The translations under genes and the position numbers were made by a program. DNA of 64,000 nucleotides, taken from positions 20,254,001 to 20,318,000 of the forward strand of contig PUFA01000012.1 in the NCBI GenBank assembly GCA_003508835.1. The letters are read 5' to 3'. The notes under the pieces were generated by a model that was given only the letters and a program-made list of their open reading frames with translations, was not told where the DNA came from and did no database searches. This document shows, in pieces, positions 33,065 to 46,082 of the stretch; position 1 is the stretch's first letter, and each line of letters starts with the position of its first letter. This stretch comes from Eonycteris spelaea (taxonomy: Eukaryota > Chordata > Mammalia > Chiroptera > Pteropodidae).

Positions 33065-35925
33065 AAGTGTTCTATAAATGTTAGCTATTATTAATTATAG
33101 TATCAGAGAACAACAAAAAGATGAAACTTTAATATAACTGGGATTTGGTACTGATTCTCTAAGGTGACATGTTGTGAGAAACAGATGTCCAGTAGAAACT
33201 AAGACTTGAGGGAGGGAGATTAAAATCTTAGCTTACTCCCTCAAGAAAATACCCAAGGTGGGAGGGTATGTTTTCACCTGTAACAAAACTTGTTAAAATC
33301 TTGTCTCACCACCTCTGTCACGCACAATATCTAACACTCATGGCAGCCACTCTACTAACTTTATCTTCCTGTCTCCCTGGCAACTCGCATTCAAAGAACT
33401 CCCCTCAAAAGTCTGTAGCCCTGGCTGAGCACCTCCGGGCGCTGGACCTATTTTCTTAATCAGCATAAGAAAAAGTCCAGAGTGAAGCACGCACACCTGG
33501 GGTAGGGGAGTAGTGGGTGGAGGTGAGACTGAGGATATTCATAGGTTAACATCTTTGTACCTGCTACACATACAGCAAAAAAGGGAAACTGAGTAAAGAT
33601 TTTAGTGAACTCTAAACCGAATGGTATTTAAGAAAGGCTACACTTACTAGCTCTACTTGGAGACCACCAGCACCGAGCCCTGGGAGCTTTTCACTAGGAA
33701 CCAGAATACATGAAAGGGAAATCTCTTCATTCTTTGTATCCTGCCACAAAACTTTGGACCCAAGAGGGAGGAGAGGTCTACTGTCACAAAGCTCTTCCTA
33801 CTTAGTTAGAACCTCATTGACTCTGATTAGATGTAGTTATTGTGTTATTATTTTGTTTTTAACTACCGTGGATTAGAAACCAAACCTGAAAGGTAAGGAA
33901 AACTGTTAGAGGTAGAGAAAAGAATGCAGTACCAGACAGCCGTATGTGGGCGGACCAAGATGAAGAATGGTCTCACTACACAGCCATAGCAGTGACCTTG
34001 ATTTCTAAAGTGGGGTCAGGGCATGTTTTATCCTTTTTTTTTTTCTTTTTTCTTTTTTCCCCGTAGTGGGTTCTGGCCTCGAGAGCCAACAATGTTCTCC
34101 ATTAGGCTCCCTATGTCTACCACATATTTGCAAGGCGGACCCTAAGGATTATAGGACGTGGTCTGGGGGAAGCAGAGCAATACTCTGTGGTGTCGCCAGG
34201 CCTGCCAAAGCAGTGTTCCTTGGCTGTCTGCCATAACACACTGCTCCACCCACCTGACCTCAACTGACTCATCAGGTTATAAGAGGAGTTGGGGATAGAA
34301 ATTATTTCCCTGGGGATCCCGTCTGTATAATGGCTATCATTTGTATGCAGTTAAATGATTTGCAGAGTAGCTCAGCTCAGAGCTCCCAGCTGCATTCTGT
34401 CTATTTCTGGAAGCATATGAAACAGTTTGCTGGGTACGTGGTTTCCAAACGGTAACGTGAACACTATAGTAACATCTCTTCCTGGGGTTTTATCCCACCA
34501 CCCCATGTGGGTTTTGGTCAGAGGTCTGCATCCAGGCAATCTACGTATAATGGCTGTTGCCTCCTTTTCCATCACATGCCTGTCAGTTCTCCCATTTCTC
34601 CTCTGGGCTGCCATCCCCCAGAGAGTGCCAAGGAAAGGAGTTTGATATTAATATTAATGAGAGAGAGAGAGACTCAGAAGGCAGAGGTCAAGGAACCCTT
34701 TTATGAGATGGGCTGCTGGCTTCTTGCTTTGCTTTCCTTTTCCTCCCACCCATCCTCTTAGAGTAAATTGACATATAAAATGGCCATTATCTTCTTCCTC
34801 TAGTGGGGGAGGGGCAGGACACTGTAGAAGGCAACAGCCAGAAGAGGTATAGGAATCCATGTGATACCTGGGTTGGTACAGCATTTCTCAGCCCAGCTTA
34901 CACCAATGATGGGTAAATTGCCCCCAAATTCCTCACACACACCAGGAGTCAAGGCCAGTAGGATAAGGAGAGCAGAGAATTATAAGTAGTAATGGGTGTC
35001 ATGGTTGACAGTGGAAGGATAAGGGAAGGAGAGACTGTTCCTGTTTGCCTTAGCAAGGCCGTCAGGGGACAGTCATTCAGGAGCTCACACTGCTGCCTCC
35101 TCTGATCCTCCAAATCTTTTGCACCAGAGAAATAAGATTAAACGAAATGACAGGTACAGCCTTGAAGGCTGTGAGGGAGCATATTTCAGCCTGTGCCTCC
35201 CTAGGGTGGCAGGGTGGGACGGGTAGGGGTAGTGCTCAGTGGCCTGGATCTGTGAGTCCTTTGGAGGATTTTGCCACCTACTCTCACCTTTCTTCTCCCT
35301 CTCAGTCAGTGCGGCACTGGCCACCAAAGCTCAAGCTGAGGAACGCCCTAGTTTGTGCCACAGAAGGGGTTTGTTTTCTGACAGCTGTGTGTTTCAGTCT
35401 CAAGTTCCTGATTTTTAGGTTTTTCGCTACTCCAAGCTAGGGTACTACCTATTTCTGGTTACCCTTACCTGGGTTTGAATCAGAGATGCACAGTTTAACT
35501 GTCTCTTCGTGACACTCTTTTTCTTTTCCTTGCGTTAGAGTTGGTCTCTGATTGATTTATAATGGAGCCATCACAACCATCTTTATGTATCTGCCTTTAC
35601 ATGAACTGTATTTAGAGCTTTTTTCTACTGTGTGGCAAGAATTTTGTTAATCTCAGCAGATAAGACCAAGTAAGTGTCAAGCCACAGCAGGGGGAGCCAA
35701 GATTTCTCCCTGACTTGACCTAATACTGAAGAGTTTTTTGGCTCCTCTAAAGGCTAGTTCTTCAGGTCATGAACACACTAGTAATTTAATACAGTCTATA
35801 ATTCAGCCAGTCTCATGAACCATATATGGATTCCCCAACACCTTGAGCAAATGGAAAGTCCCTGAGCTGAATAGTAAAGACCCAGTAGGCTGTTATTGGG
35901 GAAAATGAATGAAAAGCTTTGTCTT
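33065..35925. other. unannotated DNA, no exon or repeat assigned
   Basis: Longest stretch without an assigned feature. Contains a T-rich run (34030-34058), a (GA)n run (34660-34672) and GTCTCCCTGGCAAC (33371-33384), one intact RFX-type half-site. Overlapping frames at 34372-34761 and 35085-35440 (72-97 aa) lack domains. GC content rises slightly at 34.4-35.4 kb. Parts may be old repeats that I could not place. Confidence 0.4.
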
Positions 35926-35929
35926 GGAG

Positions 35930-36065
35930 CTTAAGAGGCCAATGGGAGGTAGTGTAATATAGTAGAAGGAATACTGAATTTGTATTGAGTCCCGGGTTTA
36001 GGACCATTCTCACTCTGCCAACTTCTTGGCCACATGATGTCCTCAAGACCTTTTACCTGATGTTG
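35930..36065 (+). mobile_element. MIR SINE fragment (plus)
   Basis: GGTAGTGTAATATAGTAGAA, GGAATACTGAATTTG, CACTCTGCCAACTTCTTGGC, the MIR 5' half. Confidence 0.7.
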
Positions 36066-36069
36066 TTCA

Positions 36070-36805
36070 GGTGTTGGTGACTACCCTGCACCAGGAACCA
36101 TGCTTGGCATGCTGATACATTCATGAATGGAGGTTTCACAGCTGTGTATGAGACAACTCTGCTCTGTTAGGGGGTTCTTGTGAGAGTCCCTTCTTTTTTT
36201 AACTTTAAGTGTTGTTCATAGTACAAGTATTATTTGTACTGAAAATAAAGTTAGTAACAAATATATTTTGAAGTCCACATGGGAGAGCATTAATGTATCC
36301 AACCAGGGTGTCGTATTGAAAAAAGTACATAGCCATGTAGATGAGGGATGCACGTTATCCTGTGGGAAAAGATTTTTTGTGCCTTTATACCCATACAGTA
36401 GCACAGTGTGAAAACACTGCTACCACTGGTATGAGAGATACAGGTGTTTATTAAAAACATTGTATGAAACTCCACTTGATTCTCTTAAAAGCCGTTTTTT
36501 ATGTGTTCTCATTGAATACCTGGGAAGACTGTAGGCTTATAAAGAACTACCTGTTTACATAGCATATTTCCATGTCATTCCTAAAATGATGTAAAGCAGT
36601 AGACAGAGTGGCTTAAAGGGATGGATTGAGGACAATCATCAGGTCACCCTTTCATGGAGTTGAAGAGGATTTGTGAGGGCTTTTTTGCTCATTTGGAGCT
36701 CGAAAGATACCCCTTGGGAATCATGAGAGAAGAAAAAGGGAGAGTAGACTTGGCAGACATAGGGACAGACACATCGAATGATTCAGAGTAACTGAGAAGA
36801 GCATT
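36070..36805. other. unannotated DNA
   Basis: Nothing recognised. Two overlapping minus-strand frames near 36216-36475 have no support. Confidence 0.4.
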
Positions 36806-36814
36806 TTAAAATCA

Positions 36815-37095
36815 TTAGCTGTAAATAGAGTTTACAAATCAATAAAAAGACAGTGTCTCATTTAAACTCATAACATATTAGTAAGTGAAAAAAATAAGAC
36901 TTTAGGCTGTTTTATACATATAATCTTTTTGTAAAAAGAAGTATTTACATGTGTATATAGAATATTAACTGTGGTTATCATTGGATGATGTGCTTCTGGG
37001 TTATCTTTAGACTTCTGTTTTTTGCAAGCTTTCTACAGTGAGTATGTATTTTTTTCATACTCAGAAAAATAATGATTATAAACAAAACCCTAAAA
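36815..37095 (+). mobile_element. L1 3' end (plus), old L1M-type
   Basis: CATATTAGTAAGTGAAAAAA, GTATATAGAATATTAACTGT, GTGGTTATCATTGGATGATG, TTTCTACAGTGAGTATGTAT, then an A-rich end. Typical of the end of an old L1 3' UTR. Confidence 0.65.
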
Positions 37096-37159
37096 TATTA
37101 ACTATGCAGGAAAAGGGACTATGTGTTGTTTACTATTTACCCCCAGTGTCTGGACTGTG

Positions 37160-37290
37160 TTAGAATCACCTGAGAGAGCTTGTGAACAATACAGCTTTCT
37201 GAGTCTCACCCCTGGAGATGCTGACTCAGCTGAAACGGTAGGAGAATTGGCTGCCAAGGAGGGTGGAAGTGGATTCTAGACTAAGCCATC
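37160..37290 (+). mobile_element. MER5/MER20-like hAT MITE fragment
   Basis: TTAGAATCACCTGAGAGAGC, TTTCTGAGTCTCACCCCTGG, AGATGCTGACTCAGC; termini are eroded. Confidence 0.55.
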
Positions 37291-37299
37291 TTAACAAGT

Positions 37300-39510
37300 A
37301 TTAGCAGAACCATCATTTCCCATATAAACCCCAGATTCATCATACCATGGGGTAAATCTGCACTTCAGTTGAAAATTATCCCTCTGAACTTACCTCCATT
37401 GTGGCTCTAGTAGTTCTCTGTGAGAAGGATATAACTAGTTCATTTCCCCCTGAGGGGCCTCATGGGCTCCTGGGACTTGAAAAAGGCAATTATCTATCAA
37501 ATACCAGATGGCTGTGTAGATTAGCCCCGATGAGTGTACGGTGATGTGAACAAAAGACATGATTAGCTGGTTGAATAACAACAAGCCATCTCAGTGCAGA
37601 TGTACTGGAAACAGGGGCGGGGTTGGACTAGCGTTTTTTATTTTCTTGGGTTCATTAACAGTGCTTTATTTCAGTACTGATGTAATGTTAACAGTTAGGA
37701 GACATGGAGATAGAGCTAACTTTTGTTCCACAGCATTCTCATTTTTATTAAAATTTTCCTGATAAATTTTATGATAAGAGATGACCACCTTACTTTCCAA
37801 TCACTTGTAAAGACTGGTAATGTGTGTTTCCTAGGAAATTTTTCTTAAAAAAGAATGTCAAACCATTTTTAGCTTTATTTATGACTGCTTTGGAAAAACT
37901 AATATTCACCTATGCATACATGGGTTGAGGCCACCCAAATGTTTTAGGCCACCATTCCATTTCTGCTTAGTTCAAATAACAAATAAATTGAAAGCTTCTA
38001 AGATGCTTCCTGTGAAAACCCGGCTATAGACTCCAGGAACTTCCAGCTCTGGATTAAACTAAGGTATAAAGTGGGGAAAGGAAAGAGCACAGGTAATCTA
38101 AAGTATGGTTAAATCAAAACCAGTCAAAACAGACTAAAATTTTAACTGTGAACATATTTAGTTCAAAATTTATCTAATATTTAGAAACACATTAATATTC
38201 TAAAACATCATCCAAAATCATAAATATTTTAGATATTGATGATGCACAAGCAACTAAACATCACTTTACCTCCTCAACAAAGAAATAGTCAAAATATTAA
38301 AACCACAGTTTTAAAAAGATCAACCTCTGTTAAAATATACTATTGGCTTTTTGTGTGTATGGAGAAAGAGATGGCCCCAAGATGTGATAAGAGATAATAT
38401 CTATTTGTTAATATATATTTCCAGTAATAGGCACATTCAAAGATACAGATTTTCATGCTGTGTTGTACTGGTTTTTTGACAGATGCACTATCTGTGCATA
38501 CCTTTTGTTCATGGTTAATCTTCAGATTGATTTGTCCACCCCTAGATAGTCAACAGTTAAACCTCATATCACCCTGGCCAATGTTCCTAACCTTTAGGTA
38601 AGTGATGAAGATTAGGCAACTCTAGCAGTGGGGGTTATTATTAGTAATTTACAGCTCTGTGAGGTGGGTTGGTCATCAGTTGATTTTTTTTTTCATTATT
38701 TTACTTACTTGTTTGTGAGCCTGAGGTCATTGATTTTGCCTTTCTCCTATGACATCTACATGATTCACCATCAGGTAGATGGTGATGGTGATAGTTGGCT
38801 TTTCATTAATCTGTGCCTCCATATTGTAGTTTGTCCACACTTACTAAGTATAGGAAAGAAGTTAGCAAAGCTATGAACAGATAAATGTAATGTGCTCCAG
38901 TAACAATTTTACTTGAAGATGTTGGGGGAAAAATAATGTAAACAAGTTTTATTGATAATAGATAATTTAAAATATATTTTTATATCCAAGTGATAAGTAC
39001 ATAGTATGACCTATAAAGCAAAATGTGCATGGTTTTTAAAGACAAAACAGGAGACTTCAGGGAGATTTCCTGCATAGAGAGGCCACTTTCCACTATATCC
39101 TGAGACTCTAGAAAGTGGGGTTAGGGTGAGGGGTCGTATATTTACTCTCATGTTCTAGTAAATGTTCTTCTCTGAAAAGATTGATAAGCACTACATTGGG
39201 GGGGGTATAAGAAAACATAAAATTGGATTAAATCAATGTCCATTTATAGATATGAAGGAATGCCATTTAGTTACGCTTTTTCTGAAAAAGCCGAACTCTA
39301 AATTAGCCAAGCGTAAATTACTAATTATCCTATTAATGAGGATAGTTTAAAGAAAATTAAATGTCTAGAGTCTGACAATTTCCTGGCATGGAGCCATTAG
39401 TTTCCTCACTTACCCATGTTAAATTCTCGTTTACCACTTTGACTGTCAAAAGTTCCTATAACTTAGACATACCTGGAATCTTGCTGCTGCAGGTTCTCTA
39501 TGCGCTTTGA
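37300..39510. other. unannotated AT-rich DNA
   Basis: No repeat or coding exon recognised. A minus-strand donor at 37388-37389 (GGAG|GTAAGTTC) with an acceptor near 37465 (TTCAAGTCCCAG) bounds 70-80 bases closed in all frames; at most a non-coding exon. G7 run at 39198-39204. Confidence 0.4.
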
Positions 39511-39519
39511 TGCTGATGA

Positions 39520-39785
39520 TAGTCACACCCACTTAGTATTTACTGTGTGCCAGGCGCTGCTCTAACTGCTGTGTATTTAACCCTCACAACATAACCCTCA
39601 TAACCCTCACAACTGCCCTGTGAGGCGCAGTTATCCCCATGTGTTCCATTTTACAGATGAGGAAGCTGAGACTCAGGTTCAGTAATTTTCCAAGGGCACG
39701 TGGCTTGGAAATGGCAGAACCAAGAATGGACCCTGGACATTCTGGCTCCAGAGTCCTGCTTTTACACATTACCTTTTCCTGCTTC
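39520..39785 (-). mobile_element. MIR SINE (minus)
   Basis: TACTGTGTGCCAGGCGCTGC, CCATTTTACAGATGAGGAAG, CTGAGACTCAGGTTCAGTAA, TCTGGCTCCAGAGTCCTGC. A CATAACCCTCATAACCCTCA patch (39591-39612) is a small internal tandem duplication. Confidence 0.9.
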
Positions 39786-39789
39786 TCAT

Positions 39790-40360
39790 CATAGAAACTA
39801 TTAGACATTTACTGTTTACAGGGTTAGAATTTATGAAGTTGTTGGAAGTGATATTGCAGTACTGCTTGGCTCACATGAACAGGAATGAGGATCTGGTAGA
39901 ATTAGACAGTCAGGTGCAGTAGGGGCTTCCAGAGAGAATCATTTGGCTAACAAAGGAAAAAAATTAAGCCCTGAAATAGAATTTATTAAGATTACTTTCG
40001 TCATCATTGTACTAGGAACATCCTGTGTGAAATAAAGGATGTTGTATGGTAGTATTGGCCAGTTCTGACCCCGCAAAAACAACACATTCCAAAAAGCACT
40101 CAGTTTCTTCTTTGCTCAGAGAATTTACTTGACATAGTCAGGAGAATTCCATAGATTCTGAAAACAATTTCCCAGTTGTTTTCAGATGAAGACAATCTGT
40201 ATTGGATAACGTGTATGCTCGAAAGTTATCTTCAGTCTACTATTGACGCAGGAAGCTAGGCAACCACAGGAAGCCTATGGTGCTGAGGGTCAGTAAAGGT
40301 GTAAAGGAGTTTCATCCATGATCTGTTGTCCTGTGCCAGAAAAGAAGAGCCCGAGTGGCC
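39790..40360. other. unannotated DNA
   Basis: Nothing recognised. Confidence 0.4.
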
Positions 40361-40364
40361 TTAC

Positions 40365-40421
40365 CTGAGCCCCATCACTCCCTATTTCTTCATCATAAGA
40401 AAAGAGAGAATCCTCTTTCTC
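40365..40421 (-). CDS. possible 57-bp (19-codon) cassette exon
   Basis: On the minus strand a strong donor GCTCAG|GTAAGG (GT at 40364-40363) closes a frame that is open for exactly 19 codons back to an AG (40423-40422). The peptide is EKEDSLFSYDEEIGSDGAQ, acidic, phase 0 at both ends, which is the form of a skippable cassette exon. The acceptor (CAGCCCTTGAGTGGTTGCTAG) has a weak pyrimidine tract and an in-frame stop lies in it, as an intron would allow. A 19-codon open frame is expected by chance about 40% of the time, so the donor and symmetric phase are the only real support. Confidence 0.18.
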
Positions 40422-40424
40422 CTA

Positions 40425-43400
40425 GCAACCACTCAAGGGCTGTATCGCTCCTTATGGCTGCTCTGATTTGGAAAGTGTGTGAGTACGGGCATGTGTGTTT
40501 AATTTCACTCTGGTTTGACAGCTTCCTTCTTTAGTTCTATGCCTTTTGAGAGCAAAATCTGCATTGTTTCCAAACACCTAATGCTTAGGGTCACTTCTAC
40601 ACTAAAGTCACGCCTCCCACAGCCTGGACTCAGAGACCCATTGCAAAGAGAAATATTTTCATGCACTTTAAAGTGGAACATATATAAAGGTTTTCAAGGA
40701 GTGGTTTTGCTCCAAGAAAATTAAACTTTCAGCAGACCAAATCCAGAAGCACAAATTTCAGTTAAACAGAGAAAGGGGAAATTATTCATTATCACCATAT
40801 TAATCTTGGACTTTGATAATTGGACTAGAGATTAAGTGGCTAGTCAACTTAAGCAGTTCTGAATCCACTCATGGTAAGTCCTTTTTAAAAGCAGCTTGAC
40901 TGTGATCAGAATTAAACTTCTGCTTTTATGTTTTAGGCTCTGAAATTTTGAAGATGGTTGATACTGAAACAGAATCTAAATATTCAGAAGTTCTTTTGCC
41001 CTGAGCATTGGGTCAAAGATAGATTTAGTTATAATCAACCTGAGACAATAGTCTTTACCTCTGAACCCCAAATCTTCCCAACCTAGTATTTCACCTAGTA
41101 GATCTCACCCTATCTAGGCGATCCCAGCTGGCTTGATCTGCCACCAACCTGCCATTTATCTGCCAGGTGTGTCAAGTCCAGTCATTTCTGCATGCACTTG
41201 ACTGCTGGATTTTCATTTCCAGTTTTAATGGAAGTCGTCCATCCTTTCTTCTCTTTGGTAGGTCAGTTAACCTGGCCACATTGAGGGCAGGGAAGAGTAA
41301 CTTCTCCCTTCAGGACTGATAGTGTAATCAGAGTATAAAAGATTCAATTTTACTTTTATCTAGAAAAATGTGTAGATTCGATTTCTCCCCTGTGAGCTTC
41401 TCTGAGCTAAAAGTGAGCTCTTTAAGAAGACCTGCTGGGGATCACCTTTCAGAAGAAATAGCCTGAGATTTCAATATGGATTTATTACTAGGCACATTGA
41501 CAATTAGGAGACCTAAGAAGGGAATCCTAGGAATCCCAGGGTCATTAAGTGGCAGCGTACGGTGGTCATGCTGTGCTTTTTGTGTCTACTTGTGTGAAGG
41601 TTCATGATAAGGCATTTTCTTTCTATTTTTTAATAGTTTTTAGACTTAAACACATTGCCTTATGTAGCCGTTATTTGCTCGTGTGTGCTGGAGAGACTAC
41701 TTCAGCCAGCAAATCTCATTCTTCCACTGTCCCACGAGCTTAGAGCCCAGCTACCAGTATGCTGAACACATCCACCCTTTCAATGAAGCCTCTGGAGTCC
41801 AGGGAAGATATGCCTTGTGTCACAGCACCCAGACCAAATATGTCTTGATAAGATGCTGTTTCTGTAAGAGATGCACCTGACTCGGTTTTGTCTTCTTTGT
41901 CACCAGCATCCTTGCTGTACTGTCCAGTCATCTATATGTAGCAATAGCAGATGTTAATCTTTGGCTGGAGGTAGAAGAGGCTTTATAATAATAACAAAAG
42001 TATAAGTTGGGCATGTTTGACCCCTTACTCTGGAATGATAAGTAAATACTTAAATATATACAAATAAATCTTTTCACAGATATTAAACCAGTACATTTCC
42101 TCTCCTCCCTAGAGTCTTGTCTCATTGCAGCACATCATTCTTAAGGCACCATGGACTATGGCTTCCATGTAGGAGACAGGCAAGACAGGGACTTGGAAGG
42201 AGGCATCGAGGAGTGAGAAGGCCTGTTAAATTCCTCTGTCTACTCCTTAGGTATGGAGAAGCCACATCTGGAGGGCCCACCTCACAGTTCTCTACAGTGT
42301 TGAGAAGACTGGTGTTAAAAAGATGTATGAGAAATAAAAGAAAGGTCCGCCTCTGTCCCAGCCAGGGCAAAGATAGGAGGAAGGAGAGTGGAAAAGGGGA
42401 GGGAGGTAGAAGTGGACACGAGAGGGGCAACTCCAGAGTTCTCTCTGAGCCTTGGTGGTGGGAGACGCAGGAATTCAGGGAAGCACTGCAGGCACAGGAT
42501 TTTATCCCTGTGCTCTCGTTGGGACTGGGGAATGGGAAGGAGCACTGTACGGAGCCCTTCCAGGCCAGCATGGAGCAGCACAGTTACCGTACAGCAAAGA
42601 TGCTAAGGTGAGAAGCAGAAGCATTAATACTGATGTTGAGACCAACCGTTGGGCTAGGTCCTGAATGCCGTTGGGGTACACTCTGGCGTCTGCAGCCAGC
42701 CAGAGCTGAGGGAAAGCTCAGCAGCAGAGTTGGCCAGACCCATCTGTGAGTGTTGCTGGAGGGAAAGAAGGGGCCAATCTGGTACTTTAACATTGGAGAC
42801 CAGAAGAGCACATGCCTTACAGGGAAACTAGGGGCATTAATATAGACCAGTGGGTGCCACACAGTACAAATGAAATGCTTGCTGGCTGCCCCGATAAACA
42901 CTAGGAAGGCTGGGATGCCATTACTGGAAGAGGGGAAGCTATCAGGAATCTGAATGTTTTCTAAATTATTATATTAGACTAAATTTTAATTGGATTGGCC
43001 ATTTAGTTATAGTGAAAGGTATCACATCAGATGCGATCAAAACTAATTTTTAGTAATGATTACTAAAGTAAAGTAGAATCACAAATGTGTATATATCGTG
43101 AACATTTGATTTTAATTTAATGTAAATGTACACTCACACAGCAGTCTTTTAATGCAGGGACAGGACCTTTGCTATGCATATTGGTCTTCCTGTTAGAGTT
43201 CTGCTTCTTATTTCTGGTATAAATCACCCCATAATGCTTTGTCCACAATTTCTAGTTGTATTTTCTTTACTAGGGCAATAACTCTTTAAGACAATTCCAA
43301 AGAAATTTGAGCATAGAATCTCACATTTTTTTAGTTAAAAAAATATTTTACAGTTGCTTTGATACCTAATTTGAAAGCATTGTTAAAGGAAACTTAATTA

Positions 43401-43440
43401 AGTCTATTCACAGCATTCAGTTTAGTTTTCCTAAAGACAG
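40425..43440. other. unannotated DNA, GC-richer at 42.1-42.9 kb
   Basis: No repeat assigned. 42117-42611 holds the longest open frame in the window (164 aa, plus), overlapped by 149 aa on the minus strand. Both are Arg/Lys/Gly- or Ser/Leu/Pro-rich with no domain, no Kozak context of note and no splice structure, so they look like by-products of local purine/pyrimidine bias. The minus frame 41740-41931 (KEDKTESGASLTETASYQD...) is also unsupported. Confidence 0.4.
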
Positions 43441-43479
43441 CTCTCTTCACAGTCATTTTTTTCTCATTTTGCAGTATAT

Positions 43480-43845
43480 TATGTAACTGAAATAACAGAT
43501 TTGGGGACACAACTGACTCTTGAAAACCGGTGATGTAGAGACGCTTCAGAGAGAAACGTTACTTGTGATTCGCAGTGTGCCAAGAGAATTGGCCAGTGTG
43601 ATGGGGAGACGGAATGGTGGGTGCTGGCTAATTCAGCAAGTTCATTAAATGGAGATCGGTTAAGAGAGTGAGTCGTGTAACATTTTCTCTCTAACAGCAG
43701 GCGAGGGTTCGTAAGGAAGGCCACGTTAGTTATATGTGACATTTTAAAAATGACATTTTCCCTTGTACTTTCAAGTTGCATGCACTGAGGGTTAAACTTT
43801 GAAACTCTACTACATACACTCTGTAATAAATTAACCAAACCATCA
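43480..43845. promoter_or_regulatory. CpG-retaining unique block, possible conserved element
   Basis: About 360 bp with roughly eleven CpG dinucleotides in otherwise CpG-poor AT-rich DNA, no recognisable repeat, and homeodomain-like TAAT/ATTA cores (GGCTAATTCAG, TTCATTAAATGG). The minus strand is open for 119 codons (43838-43479), but the peptide shows no domain and no splice sites flank it. I favour a conserved non-coding element over a gene. Conservation is inferred, not measured. Confidence 0.25.
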
Positions 43846-43849
43846 ATGT

Positions 43850-45439
43850 AGATAGTTCATTGGTAAAAGGCTATTTAGCGGAATCCTGATTTTTCTGCTG
43901 GTCTTTTTCCGTAATATTCTTGATTATATGCTGATAAACCAATAAGGTTTTTCTTTCTTGTCTATAGTTTATGCTAGTTTTTGCTTACCCACCTCCTCAA
44001 AGATCTTCTGAAATATGATCTTCATTTGTATATGTGTAAGAAAATTTACTTCCTGCCACAACTTCAGAATTGCAGCTGCCTGCTCTACCACTTAACCCAA
44101 GCCTAGCTTGTCTTCGTTGCTCGGGCTCTCTCTCTATTCCTCTAATCTGTGTCCTCTCAATGTAATGACTTCTTTGCTCTGACTATAGACTAAAATAAGA
44201 GGGATGTTTTATGCTCCTTTTGGTTGGAAAAGTAACTTCCCGATTGGAATATTCCTAATTGGAGGTCCAAGCAGAAACAGTTGTTTCCTCCATTGAATGG
44301 ACATAGGAGTGTTTTCTATGTAACTGTTGTATTTCTTTCTGGCCTTTATCTTGCCTACATCATTACCTATGTCTAAAGGTGTCCTTGTTTAACCATTTCA
44401 TGCCCAGTTTCATGCTCAGGCACTAGCTTACGTAGTAGCCTAATCTCAACTCCCTATGGCCCACCTGAGCCTACAGTAGAGCTGGTTAAAGGGAGAGTTG
44501 GTAAACTTTTTCTTGACGTTCTACCTGTGTGTGTGTTCCCCTTGTCTACAGACAAAGATCCTCAGGCTAACCCCTCACCATGGATCACAGGCAGAACTTC
44601 AGTGAGTGCTCATTGAGTTCTCCAGCTATAGGAAAACTCACCCAGTAAAGAGCAGGTACCTCCACTGCTTTTTGCAAATGAATTGAGGACCTTTCCGATC
44701 TATCAGAGAATGCAATCTCTAGAACAGAGTTGATAGCCTCTTCAGGCTGAAGGATCAAGAATGCTAACCCACTTTTTATTGCTTCATCTTGGTATCTTTT
44801 TCTCTGGAGCCAGCATTGTTCACTTCATTAGGTACTGTTAAGGGTAGCTTCACAGTGTTAGTTACTATTTTTGATTCATTTGTGGCACATTCCTGAATCC
44901 TACTTTCAAAATATTGGAGGTAGGAGTTGGTCAACTTCCCTCAAACCGTTTAAATTGATACTACTGTTCTGTTCCAACTGTAAACACAGCTTATAATCTA
45001 TCCTTTACTATCCTAGCTCTGAAACATGCATACAAAGCCATAAAATGACTTTAAAAGGCATAGCATCATCACTGTGCTAGGGTCAATCTTTAAAAAGGCT
45101 TAGGAATCAAAACTCAGCTTCCAACTTAGTTTTCCTATTTGTAAGTAGAAACAAAAATGTTATTCAAGAGCATATTGTGACAAGTTTGTGAGAAACATGT
45201 CCTCTATTGATTTGTGCCGTTATCCCTAGAAAGAGCACAGAAGGAAATAAATTCCCAATCCAAATTTCCTTTTTAATAAAACTGTGGCAAAAGTTTTTCT
45301 AATCCTAGGTTTCAAGTCTTTAAGGATAATTTGGCTGGATGATGCATGCTTTGGGGATGATATTTTAAATAGTATCATATTGCTTCCAGACATCTGAGGG
45401 TATATAACATGCAAATTGCTGTATCATTTCTACTCTCTC

Positions 45440-45440
<1 letters not shown>
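43850..45440. other. unannotated AT-rich DNA
   Basis: No repeat or exon recognised. Confidence 0.4.
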
Positions 45441-45442
<2 letters not shown>

Positions 45443-45483
<41 letters not shown>

Positions 45484-45486
45484 TGT
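45443..45486. repeat. (GT)n microsatellite
   Basis: Nineteen GT units (45443-45480), then TTGTGTG. Confidence 0.95.
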
Positions 45487-45639
45487 GAGGGGAGATCAAA
45501 TCAGTTGGTCATATCAGAGAACCAGACCTTGTTAACTTCTGTGCTGTCTTCTCACATTGTAATGTAAGGGAATAGCACTGTTTTATTTTAACCATTTCAT
45601 ACTTATTATTTTATTCCAGTGGGAAAGAATTATTTCCTT

Positions 45640-45872
45640 TAATTATAGTTGATATACCTGTGCACATTCAATATTAGTTTTAGGTGTACAACATAGTGAT
45701 TCAACATTTATATACCTTGCAAAGTGATCACCATGATAAGTCTAGTAACCATCTTGACATCATAAATAGTTACTATGATATTATTGACTCTATTCTCTAT
45801 GTTGTGCATTCCATCCCACAGCTTATTTTATAACTGGACATTTGTACCTCTTAAGCCTCTTCACCTTTTGAG
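45640..45872 (-). mobile_element. L1 3'-UTR fragment, antisense
   Basis: ATTATAGTTGATATACCTGT, TTTTAGGTGTACAACATAGT, AAGTGATCACCATGATAAGT, TTTATAACTGGACATTTGTA, CCTCTTAAGCCTCTTCACC: the reverse complement of the L1 3' UTR that follows the GTGGTTGCCAGGGGC segment (the segment seen at the right edge of this window). Confidence 0.8.
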
Positions 45873-45974
45873 ATCACATGTTTTGCATGCTGCACATGCA
45901 GATAACATAGCCTGAGAGCCTGGGATAATATGATTCACATATGTAACAAGATTATTCTCTTTACTTTTCTTTTA

Positions 45975-45977
45975 TAT

Positions 45978-46016
<39 letters not shown>

Positions 46017-46082
46017 TATATATGTATATGTGTGTATATATATATATACGTATATATATATACACACATATACATATATATA

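Noticed and set aside
35465..35480. Minus-strand donor AACCCAG|GTAAGG
   Set aside because: The motif is the antisense MIR-type GATTCAAACCCAGG text, a common false donor.
42117..42611. Longest open frame (164 aa, plus) overlapped by 149 aa on the minus strand
   Set aside because: Both strands are open because of local purine/pyrimidine bias; the peptides have no domain, no splice structure and no recognisable relative.
43479..43838. 119-aa minus-strand gene
   Set aside because: No domain, no splice sites; the CpG-retaining block is better read as possible non-coding conserved DNA.
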